A stretch of DNA of 64,000 nucleotides from Enoplolaimus lenunculus (taxonomy: Eukaryota > Nematoda > Enoplea > Enoplida > Thoracostomopsidae): positions 186,001 to 250,000 of the forward strand of contig JASANG010000540.1 of the NCBI GenBank assembly GCA_030248215.1, given 5' to 3'. The notes beneath the pieces are model-generated. The model made no database searches, was not told where the DNA came from, and was given only the letters and a program-made list of their open reading frames with translations. Every line of letters starts with the position of its first letter. Within the stretch, counting starts at the first letter, position 1. The position numbers were made by a program, and so were the translations under genes. Of the stretch, positions 61,301 through 64,000 are shown in pieces.

Positions 61301-63803
61301 CAGAAAATTGTTTCGCTCTTTAAATGGGCCAATTTTTTTCATCGCTTTAGGGAGACATTGGACGGGCAACGCCCGCATTTGTAATTTAAAGACAAATAAC
61401 AACAGCCAGAGCCAGAGCAGCCACCCCCCATACCGCCATTTTGGTGGGGCCATCACCCCTAAAGGGGCCCCCACCCTAACCGGTTGAAACAAAAACCGTT
61501 TAAGTTTTAAAATGCGTCTGGCTTCTCGCTCGTTTCGCTCTCGAGTATAAGAGCCCCCACCCTAGAATTTGGGGGGGGGCACCCCACCCTTGCCTGCTCA
61601 GGCACTGACAACAGTCATACCTGAACGGTTACGGTAATGTTCATTTTGCTCGCCAACGGTTTCGGTACCCCGTCATCAGTAGCCCAGACCGTGATTATAA
61701 TCGTAGACTGTTGCCATGGTAACGCTTCAGCGTCTAAACCTGGATCAAGGATTTTCAGCATCCCAGATTTGGGATGAATTGTAAACAAATGACTAAAGTC
61801 GGACGGCTCGAGTGAGTAAGTAACATTGGCATTACGTGACTCTGGTTCATCAGAGTCGGTAGCCTGGAAATCTAATTAAACAATACCAGGGCTGGGCAGT
61901 GTTGATGACTCAGGTTCGTAGGGATCGGGGAGAGAGAGGCAGGCTCGACAATACCCCCCCTAGAAATGATTTGCCCCAATTGAAAGTCATAGTAAATCCA
62001 AGCATGTACTTTGTGAAATTTTTTGAGCGTCCCCTTTGTATAATTCGATAATTTAGTTACTAAGTTGCGGTTTTCTTCGTTAGACGACCGAGTATATCCG
62101 GTTGAAAACGGAGAGTAAAAATAAAAATACCACAACCGGAAATGGATCGTGATTAAAATAACGGAAATGGCAAAATTTCAGATGTTATTTGAGTTTTTGA
62201 ATTTTGTTTCAAATCGAACAGTTGAAACATATTTATGGTCAATAATTTTATAAATACACTAGTGATTTATACAACAAACTATTTGTGTAAGAATACCGGT
62301 AAATGTATAGAAAGGATCCATAACAGTAGTATAAGCATACTCATAAGCATAACACTTAACCTCAGCGTGTGGTAGAGCTTATACCTAAGCCTAAATACTT
62401 ACGCAAAACCTTGGTCTAATGCTTAATCTAACTCTATTGCAGATGCTTAATCTAACTCTATTGCAGCCCCACAGAAAAACGTTCCACCCCTGATCTTCAC
62501 ATAGACCAAAACACCGAAGCAAACCAACTTTGATTGTTAGCAGAAACAGAAACGAATATCCGGTTAGATCATTCTGAATGAAATAAAACCATCAAACGAT
62601 ATTAAGCCCCACCTGACCTGTCTTTGCTTATCAGAGGCGTAGCCATGATTTTAGTTCTGGAGGGAGCAATTTCGTACGAAACTTTGATTTCTACGGTTCA
62701 AAAAGATTAAACCTGTTAAAACCGCTTATTTCTCGTCTCTAGAAATTGTGAGATAGGATATATTTCCTTTATGCCTCGTAAGCTTCCGTTTGACTACAGA
62801 TCCGTAATCACTAACTTTCAAGTAAACTCCATTCGGTTGAGCAATGAAACTCAAGCTATTTTCTTTAGCATAAACGTTGAAGTTACTCAGAGCAAATATT
62901 GGTGCATTGTCATTGATATCTTGTACTGTAATTTGCAGCGGAACTGCAGTCTGCAATTCAGTGCCGTTGTTGTCTTGTGCAATTACTTGCAATTGATACG
63001 TTGCACGCATCTCGCGATCAAGTACAGATACAGTCATTATTGTACCGTCGACGTTAATGATAAAGCTAAAACGCAGTAAAGCCCTATTCACACGTGCAAG
63101 TTTTCACGGCAAGAATTTGAAGTTGCAATTAGTGCGAGTATTTGCAGCTGCAAGTACATATTTGCAAAAAATGTCGATTTTAGTTTGAATATTTAGCGAA
63201 AATTTGCAGACGACACAGAAGTAAATATGAAATATCAAATCGTAGACTATCAGTCAAGCAAACGATAATAAATGTATAAGGCTTGCAAGGGTATTCTGAC
63301 GAATAAATTAGTTGTTTTGTACATACCACATCACGAATAATTTGCAGCTGTAAAGTACTTCGAATGAATTTTTCAAACAAGACTTGTCGGCGCACGTTGA
63401 TTTTATTGCAAGAATTGTAGGCTCAGTAAGAAAGTTTAACCAACTTTATCACCAATTCTTAGCAGGTTATTTACGGTCAGCACGGGCCCGTAGCCAAGGT
63501 GGGGGGCAGGGGGGCTCAGTCCCCTGGAAAACTTTTAACGGGGCAGTCCATACTGTTTTGTTTAAATGTTTCAACACCTTGAGCCAGTGAGAATGTATTC
63601 ATCCTTTTGTTTTAAAAAGCAAAACCAGAGGTTGATTCTTTTCTCAAAGGGTCGATTTTTATATATTTTGCCAACCGAAATGTTATAAAAACGTTTAGTA
63701 GTGGAATTAAAAAACACACTTCTATAGCGACGTACTTTTCGCTGCCATCACCGTCTAATTTGTAGACAATCGGCAAATATTGTACTGAATCGATGTCAAA
63801 TGC
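36489..63803 (-). CDS. Long cadherin, 3' 22 exons (1397 codons), runs off the window
   Basis: Membrane cadherin for calcium-dependent adhesion. The 22 exons total 4194 nt and every phase agrees. Nine complete and one partial EC repeat carry linkers DINDNAP, DVNDNLP, DINDKRP, DVNDNYP, DMNDNRP, DINDNSP, DFNDNAP, a degenerate DPDESCP, and DVNDNKP, with DRE motifs in several. After the last EC comes a cadherin-free segment (about residues 1101-1205 of this fragment), then a Thr/Ser linker, a membrane helix (about 1240-1262) and a 135-residue tail ending STEL, a class I PDZ ligand. A membrane-adjacent domain plus a TEL-type terminus is the layout of CDH23/PCDH15-type cadherins; that placement is inference. 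The N-terminal part lies beyond 64000. No furin site, laminin-G or EGF module is seen, which argues against Fat, Celsr or classical cadherins. Confidence 0.93.
37086..37162 (+). repeat. tRNA-Phe-like pseudogene or SINE head
   Basis: TAACTCAGTGGTAGCGCG resembles an A box and anticodon loop CTGAAAA gives GAA; the B-box region GGTCTCGAAACC is altered and the T arm is lengthened. It is in a cadherin intron, opposite strand. Confidence 0.45.
38385..38910. repeat. 263-bp tandem duplication, near-identical
   Basis: Units 38385-38647 and 38648-38910 differ at about one base (GCTTACTTT vs GCTTATTTT). Each carries AACCGGTTAGGGTGGGGGCC, which recurs inverted at 61440-61500. Confidence 0.95.
39067..39258 (+). 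repeat. TTAGGC hAT-type MITE, subfamily B, with 8-bp target duplication
   Basis: Flanks ATTCAAAC and ATTCAAGC (7 of 8). Starts GGCCAATGTTACTTTAAGGG and ends CCCTTAAAGTAGCATGGTCC. Confidence 0.87.
39288..39511. repeat. TATTCTCAAATG MITE, copy
   Basis: Starts CGTATTCTCAAATGTGTGTA and ends TGCATTCGAGAATATGGGCC. The next copy follows at once. Confidence 0.8.
39513..39993. repeat. TATTCTCAAATG MITE split by an AGGGTT..AACCCT insert
   Basis: Starts TCGTATTCTCAAAAGTG, reaches GTGATAGGTGCTACACAC, and ends after the insert with TGATTTGAGAATACGGTC. The insert (about 39720-39977) is rich in CCGG words such as AATTCCGG and has ends AGGGTTCTATTCCGG and TTGTAACCCTG. Confidence 0.75.
40006..40277 (-). CDS. 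Cadherin exon with the membrane helix
   Basis: Acceptor AATTTTAG, donor TTTG|GTAAGT, phase 2 to phase 1. It encodes a basic stretch (FKQRRLRKHL), a Thr/Ser linker and the helix SAFGITTGVLLLLLTAIVVI. Confidence 0.93.
40350..40563 (+). repeat. TTAGGC hAT-type MITE, subfamily B
   Basis: Starts TTCATTTTTGGGGCTGTAAC and ends GGTCCTAAAAGTAACATGGG. Confidence 0.7.
40612..40945. repeat. ACTTAAATGG repeat, copy 1
   Basis: Shares AAAACTTAAATGGTTGGACG, AATCTAGAAAGTTA and GCTTAATT blocks with 42470-42795; rich in AAGTTTAACT/AGTTAAACTT words. Confidence 0.7.
41175..41262. repeat. TATTCTCAAATG MITE, end fragment
   Basis: CACATTCTCAAACATGTGTA, then GCTATCACCAATTAGCAATA; stops at the SINE-like unit. Confidence 0.6.
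41369..41441 (-). tRNA. tRNA-like sequence, probably a tRNA-derived SINE head
   Basis: 73 nt with a fully paired 7-bp acceptor (GGCCGCG/CGTGGCC), a 4-bp D stem and a perfect T arm with GGTTCGATTCC. The anticodon arm does not fold canonically (CTTGAGA could sit in the loop but its stem fails), so a working tRNA is doubtful. About 100 bp of non-tRNA sequence follows it, as in a SINE. Confidence 0.5.
41749..41919 (-). CDS. Cadherin exon (membrane-proximal segment, part 2)
   Basis: Acceptor ACCTTTTAG, donor AA|GTATGT, phase 2 to phase 2. It encodes ISKANVTITNVTPVHNHKF and TCVHFLNDRSVNRTAAQ. A nearer AG (ATCAAAG) would run into a stop. Confidence 0.88.
42362..42453 (-). CDS. Cadherin exon (membrane-proximal segment, part 1)
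   Basis: Acceptor CATTTAAG, donor AACAG|GTATAT, phase 0 to phase 2. It encodes IEIAVANYPELEIVWEASED. Short, but phase-consistent with both neighbours. Confidence 0.85.
42470..42795. repeat. ACTTAAATGG repeat, copy 2
   Basis: Shares AAAACTTAAATGGCTGGACG and AATCTAGAAAGTTAATTTAA with 40612-40945. Confidence 0.7.
43637..43857. repeat. TATTCTCAAATG MITE, copy
   Basis: Starts ACACATATTCTCACATGCGT and ends CATGTTTGAGAATATGGGC, with a CAAACTAACGAACT-like centre. It lies 24 bp from a cadherin exon. Confidence 0.8.
43881..44111 (-). CDS. Cadherin exon (last EC repeat)
   Basis: Acceptor ATATTTTAG, donor TAC|GTAAGT, 77 codons, phase 0 at both ends. It begins ATDADESPTLNYFIDG. The typical DRE is replaced by RPEW. 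Its first 20 nt and acceptor are repeated upstream. Confidence 0.92.
44092..44336. repeat. 62-bp tandem repeat duplicating a splice acceptor and exon start
   Basis: Four units begin at 44092, 44154, 44216 and 44278. The first unit holds the exon's first 20 nt and the ATATTTTAG acceptor. Three are identical or nearly so; the fourth drifts at its end. Confidence 0.95.
44571..44815 (+). repeat. tRNA-bearing TTAA MITE, copy 2
   Basis: Starts AAACCCTTCTCACATAGAG and ends TTTCTGTGACAGAGGGT. It has GTAGCTGAGTGGTGATG and GAGGTTCAAATCC boxes. Confidence 0.8.
44836..45002 (-). CDS. Cadherin exon (EC linker DVNDNKP)
   Basis: Acceptor TGATTTCAG, donor CAA|GTAAGC, phase 1 to phase 0. It encodes QVQIEILDVNDNKPKFEQ and YYGAMYPEVP. 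Confidence 0.93.
45051..45238. repeat. TATTCTCAAATG MITE, copy
   Basis: Contains GTTCGAACCATTGACGGCG, AACTGAGCGATAGGTGC and CATTTGAGAATACTAGCCC. Confidence 0.65.
45372..45634. repeat. GAGTTGA hairpin MITE, copy 5 (best preserved)
   Basis: Starts CACTGTAAATATCAGTGAG and ends TTGGAATTTACAGTG; CA is on both flanks. Long runs such as ACTCAACTCAGAGTGA lie in both arms. Confidence 0.87.
45817..45944 (-). CDS. Cadherin exon (DRE-bearing part of an EC)
   Basis: Acceptor CATAATTTTAG, donor GTTG|GTAAAT, phase 2 to phase 1. It encodes ITTHVLDRELQASYRLNIAA. Confidence 0.9.
46138..46235 (+). repeat. TTAGGC hAT-type MITE cut off by a TA microsatellite
   Basis: Starts GAATGGATACAACAGGGCC, has CATATTCCTAAGCCGACGC and CCTAAACCTTAGC, then passes into (TA)n. 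A second scrap of the family is at 45975-46025. Confidence 0.65.
46236..46300. repeat. (TA)n microsatellite
   Basis: About 32 uninterrupted TA units. Confidence 0.95.
46424..46572 (-). CDS. Cadherin exon (start of an EC, YEN motif)
   Basis: Acceptor ATATTTTAG, donor CC|GTACGT, phase 0 to phase 2. It encodes FRIYENQRVLSRVGTILNA. Confidence 0.88.
46843..47033. repeat. About 38-bp intronic minisatellite, 5 units
   Basis: Units share TTCCCACAATTACATTAATT and AAAAATTCAACTA with small changes. It lies about 40 bp downstream of a cadherin exon donor (minus strand). Confidence 0.85.
47076..47279 (-). CDS. Cadherin exon (degenerate EC)
   Basis: Acceptor AAGTTCAG, donor AAG|GTAAAC, 68 codons, phase 0 at both ends. 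It encodes YFTINSTDGVIKIN and VRVSVCDMGTPQLC, and ends AVIDPDESCPYF where DxNDN is expected. Confidence 0.92.
47398..47684. repeat. CAGTGACGGATCC hAT-like element, complete-looking
   Basis: Starts CAGTGACGGATGCAAAAACG and ends GACATCCTGGATTTGCCACT with a following G. It contains CACCCATCAGAAATTTCC. It has no coding sequence. Confidence 0.7.
47781..47996 (-). repeat. TTAGGC hAT-type MITE
   Basis: Starts GGCCCATGTAACGATCAGGG and ends CCCCTATTCTTTACATTAG. A 39-bp inner block (TTAGGAATATGCTCATCC) is repeated. Confidence 0.8.
48075..48246 (-). repeat. GTAAGT-bearing MITE, copy
   Basis: Starts GGCTCGTAGCTATCTCATC and ends CCTCTGGCTACGGGCCCG. The core is diverged. Confidence 0.65.
48456..48557 (-). 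CDS. Cadherin exon (DND motif)
   Basis: Acceptor TTATTGCAG, donor AAG|GTATTT, 34 codons, phase 0 at both ends. It encodes VTKVVAFDNDTGENAELRYS. Confidence 0.9.
49430..49545 (-). repeat. TTAGGC hAT-type MITE, fragment
   Basis: AAAGATCATAGGCGGAACAT with a degraded TTAGG core. A further fragment is at 49835-49970. Confidence 0.55.
49630..49785 (+). repeat. GTAAGT-bearing MITE, diverged copy
   Basis: Contains AACTTGTTTGTAAATCAATG, and ATCTGGCTACTGGC at the end. Its GTAAGT has changed to GTAAAT. Confidence 0.6.
50008..50275 (+). repeat. tRNA-bearing TTAA MITE, copy 3
   Basis: Starts TAAACCCCTTCTCACATTG and ends TTCATGTGATAAAGGGTT. It has TATAGCTGAGTAGTGATGG and GGAGTTCGAAACC boxes, TTGCCTATAGGCAA and GCCCCCTCGGGCTCGAG. 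Confidence 0.85.
50843..51737. repeat. TATTCTCAAATG MITE interrupted by a 665-bp insert
   Basis: Left part TCGTATTCTCAAATATGTGT and right part TACATTTGAGAATATGG belong to one element. The break falls between ATCACAAGTTAT and TAGTAATAGGT. Confidence 0.8.
50881..51545. mobile_element. Nested insert with GCGGG ends and ATATGATA palindromes
   Basis: Imperfect inverted ends GCGGGATTCACGTTATA and GCGGGGCTTGTGTTATAA (reverse complement of the right end). The interior is rich in palindromic words such as CATATGATA, ATCATACGATATT and ACCATATGGTA, plus GTGGGAC/GTCCCAC. No open frame was found. Confidence 0.65.
51805..52025 (-). CDS. Cadherin exon (linker DFNDNAP)
   Basis: Acceptor TATTTTTAG, donor CGA|GTGAGT, phase 1 to phase 0. 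It encodes LHLDSHSGELTLTRTP and IEDFNDNAPNIEF. Confidence 0.93.
52112..52263 (+). repeat. TTAGGC hAT-type MITE with exact 8-bp target duplication
   Basis: GATCAAAT lies directly on both sides. Ends are GGCCAATGTAAAGAACACGG and CTGCTGATCTTTACATTGGC. It is the clearest copy for defining the family's ends. Confidence 0.95.
52415..52622 (-). CDS. Cadherin exon (linker DINDNSP)
   Basis: Acceptor TTTGTCAG, donor GAAG|GTTGGT, phase 0 to phase 1. It encodes VEIQVTDINDNSPMF, ISENANAHS and DLDDPLNGNGVVRYRI. Confidence 0.93.
52812..52862. repeat. (ATT)n microsatellite
   Basis: TTA/ATT units with two TTTTATTA interruptions. Confidence 0.95.
53200..53328 (-). CDS. Cadherin exon (DRE motif)
   Basis: Acceptor TTGTTATAG, donor CAA|GTTTGT, 43 codons, phase 0 at both ends. 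It encodes GEINVKVPLDRERRNNYML. Confidence 0.87.
53839..54107 (+). repeat. tRNA-bearing TTAA MITE, copy 4 (TTAA on both sides)
   Basis: TTAA at 53839 and 54104. Starts CCCCTTCTCAAATAG and ends CATGTGATAATGG. It has TATAGCTCAGTGGTGACGG and GGAGTTCGAATCC. TTAA with CCC ends suggests a piggyBac-type source. Confidence 0.88.
54173..54344 (-). CDS. Cadherin exon (SED and DLD motifs)
   Basis: Acceptor GAGTTTCAG and donor ACA|GTAAGT, phase 2 to phase 0. It encodes PMFVPSAHYRATISED and EVTDLDSSP. An upstream acceptor (TTCATGCAG) would add nine residues inside the linker; this one gives the canonical DMNDNRPMF. Confidence 0.92.
54755..54880 (+). repeat. tRNA-bearing TTAA MITE, inner fragment
   Basis: Contains CGCAGTGTTTAACAATTG, GAGCGTCAAGCTCTTATTAG and TGAGTAGCGATGG; both ends are gone. 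Confidence 0.65.
55233..55374 (-). CDS. Cadherin exon (linker DMNDN)
   Basis: Acceptor AATTTTAG, donor AACAG|GTAAGT, phase 1 to phase 2. It encodes ITVADRIDYETVKWINFTA and QVIDMNDNR. Confidence 0.94.
55478..55714. repeat. TATTCTCAAATG MITE, copy
   Basis: Contains ACAAATGTGTGTAGCACC at the left and ends TACACATTTGAGAATACGGG. Confidence 0.75.
56225..56535. repeat. Palindromic MITE with about 80-bp inverted ends
   Basis: Left AGGGTGCAGCATGATACAAA and GCACGCGGTTGCGTTTTTG; right AAGAACGCAACACCCGG and GAGTATCATGCACTTTTGG. A related copy lies at 59820-60130. Confidence 0.75.
56567..56779 (-). CDS. Cadherin exon (linker DVNDNYP)
   Basis: Acceptor GCTTTTTTAG, donor ACTG|GTAAGT, phase 1 to phase 1. 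It encodes LHIDVLDVNDNYPQF, VKENININT and ATDPDTTSALRYS. Confidence 0.94.
56808..56913. repeat. ACACGTGCAAG MITE, short copy
   Basis: TTGCAGCTGCAAGTTTTT, then CAAAACTTGCAAGTTTGAG, and the end TACTTGCACGTGTGAATAGG. Confidence 0.75.
57700..57848. repeat. CAGTGACGGATCC hAT-like element fragment
   Basis: Contains GGACCTTACCATTTATCAC and CGCTTCCGGATCCC, as in the copies at 1-351 and 1187-1545. Confidence 0.45.
57882..58039 (-). CDS. Cadherin exon (DRE motif)
   Basis: Acceptor CATATTTCAG, donor CGAA|GTAAAT, phase 2 to phase 1. It encodes STGDLAVVSSLDRERLAAV. Confidence 0.92.
58135..58316 (+). repeat. TTAGGC hAT-type MITE, one end lost
   Basis: Starts CCAATGTAAAGAACATGACC and has CCTAAGCATAAGCCTAAGCC; the right end stops after CAGAAAAACCACTTG. 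Confidence 0.7.
58325..58530 (+). repeat. tRNA-bearing TTAA MITE, 3'-truncated
   Basis: Starts TTAACCCTTTCACTCATAG and runs through GAGCGTCAAGCTCCTATAGC and CTCAGTGGTCATCG, then breaks before the B box. Confidence 0.75.
58592..58886 (-). CDS. Cadherin exon (linker DINDKRP)
   Basis: Acceptor GAAATTGCAG, donor AAAAC|GTACGT, phase 1 to phase 2. It encodes LRVAAIDQGFPQ, LIDINDKRPYF and VYENVTVGTVVYQVKAMD. Confidence 0.94.
58980..59194. repeat. TATTCTCAAATG MITE, copy
   Basis: Starts GTCCGTATTCTCAAATGTGT and ends CATTTAAGAATACGAGTCC. Confidence 0.8.
59820..60130. repeat. Palindromic MITE, second diverged copy
   Basis: Shares AGAGTGTATGATACTTAACA, ACATGGTACAAAATG-like and GCGTTGCGTTTTTG blocks with 56225-56535. 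It contains a run of 12 G near 60050. Confidence 0.6.
60268..60487 (-). CDS. Cadherin exon (linker DVNDNLP)
   Basis: Acceptor CAGTTTTAG, donor TCAG|GTGACC, phase 0 to phase 1. It encodes DVNDNLPNFTQPSYAVQI and VHATDKDRSEPNN. Confidence 0.94.
60545..60842. repeat. ACACGTGCAAG MITE, complete-looking copy
   Basis: Starts GCCCTTATTCACACGTGCAA and ends AAACTTGCACGTGTAAATTG. Inner arms have TTGCAGCTGCAA and GAACTTGCAA words. Confidence 0.8.
61072..61332 (+). repeat. TTAGGC hAT-type MITE, long copy
   Basis: Starts GGATAATGTATAGAACAGGG and ends TTTCGCTCTTTAAATGGGCC. An inner AAAATGAGCTTATACC/CTAAGCCTAAGC unit is repeated about three times. Confidence 0.8.
61380..61600. repeat. AACCGGTTAGGGTGG repeat, inverted copy
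   Basis: Carries CCCACCCTAACCGGTTGAAA and CTCGCTCGTTTCGCTCTCGA, matching 38325-38460 on the other strand; related pieces are near 6730 and 57060. Confidence 0.65.
61621..61863 (-). CDS. Cadherin exon (DSDE motif)
   Basis: Acceptor GATTTCCAG, donor CAG|GTATGA, 81 codons, phase 0 at both ends. It encodes ATDSDEPESRNANVTYS and WATDDGVPKPLAS. Confidence 0.95.
62299..62510 (+). repeat. TTAGGC hAT-type MITE
   Basis: Starts GGTAAATGTATAGAAAGGAT and ends CACCCCTGATCTTCACATAG. A 32-bp block (GATGCTTAATCTAACTC) is duplicated inside. Confidence 0.75.
62816..63065 (-). CDS. Cadherin exon (linker DINDNAP)
   Basis: Acceptor TGCGTTTTAG, donor AAA|GTTAGT, phase 2 to phase 0. It encodes VDGTIMTVSVLDREMRATY and VQDINDNAPIFALS. 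The open frame continues past the donor into intron. Confidence 0.92.
63082..63365. repeat. ACACGTGCAAG MITE, diverged copy beside a cadherin exon
   Basis: Starts GCCCTATTCACACGTGCAAG, with TTGCAGCTGCAAG inside and TTTGCAGCTGTAAAG at the far end. It begins 16 bp from the exon acceptor. Confidence 0.7.
63484..63545 (+). repeat. GTAAGT-bearing MITE, 5' fragment
   Basis: GGGCCCGTAGCCAAGGTGGG, then GGGGCTCAGTCCCCTGGAAA; the remainder is missing. Confidence 0.7.
63736..63803 (-). CDS. Cadherin exon, most 5' in the window
   Basis: Acceptor CGATTTCAG, donor AA|GTACGT, 68 nt, phase 0 to phase 2. It encodes AFDIDSVQYLPIVYKLDGDG. Earlier exons lie beyond 64000. Confidence 0.9.
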
Positions 63804-63887
63804 CTGAAATCGTACAATAATTGATTATAAAAGCATAGATTGCTAAAGCGAAAAAAATGTAAAAATCAAACTAAAAAAACGAACGTT

Positions 63888-64000
63888 GTTCTACGATTCT
63901 AAAATTCAAATTAAATTTTTCTACGTTTCTATAATTTAAATTTTTAAAATTCAATTTTTTCTACATTTTTAAAACTCAAATTTTTTTACGTTTCTGAAAT
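63888..64000. repeat. Degenerate AT-rich tandem repeat at the window edge
   Basis: About 30-bp units TTTTTCTACGTTTCTAAAAT with TCAAATT, three to four times; continues off the edge. Confidence 0.7.

Overview
The window is from an invertebrate animal nuclear genome; the phylum cannot be fixed from the sequence. It is AT-rich, its genes are split into many short exons with GT..AG introns of about 0.3-3 kb, and it encodes metazoan adhesion proteins (dystroglycan, a long cadherin). Introns and spacers are packed with short palindromic non-autonomous DNA transposons (MITEs). No bacterial operon, rRNA gene, CRISPR array or retrovirus is visible.

Four split genes were reconstructed by hand from splice sites and reading phase. 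(1) Plus strand, 669-5104: an unrecognised secreted or surface cysteine-containing protein in five exons; the last exon is uncertain and is followed by a decayed duplicate. (2) Plus strand, 19445-27458: a complete dystroglycan in four exons, 1073 aa, with signal peptide, cadherin-like domain, furin-type KRRR site, SEA-like region, one membrane helix and an unusually long tail. (3) Minus strand, 33568-28910: an unrecognised secreted cysteine-rich protein in five firm exons plus a tentative sixth. (4) Minus strand, 63803-36489: the 3' 22 exons (1397 codons) of a long cadherin running off the right edge, with nine complete and one partial EC repeat, a membrane-proximal segment, one membrane helix and a C-terminus reading STEL. 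All exon phases agree from end to end in genes 2 and 4.

The spacer 5.4-19.4 kb and nearly all introns hold at least ten repeat families. The commonest has ends like GGCC(C)ATGTA(A/T)AGA, 8-bp target duplications (exact at 52112-52263 and 32352-32583) and internal TTAGGC-type tandem motifs; about 30 copies or fragments are present. Others are a TA-flanked hairpin family built from GAGTTGA words, a TTAA-flanked family carrying a tRNA-like segment, a GGCCCGTAGCC family with a built-in GTAAGT, a TATTCTCAAATG family that hosts nested insertions, and a hAT-like family with CAGTGACGGATCC ends. There are also minisatellites, a 263-bp near-identical tandem duplication, a cluster of four hairpins with matched flank changes, and a 62-bp tandem repeat that multiplies the splice acceptor of one cadherin exon.

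Dystroglycan is a laminin-binding cell-matrix receptor and the cadherin resembles the long cadherins of stereocilia and microvilli; their closeness here is not evidence of a joint pathway. Gene 3 and the cadherin are both on the minus strand, and dystroglycan is convergent with gene 3.
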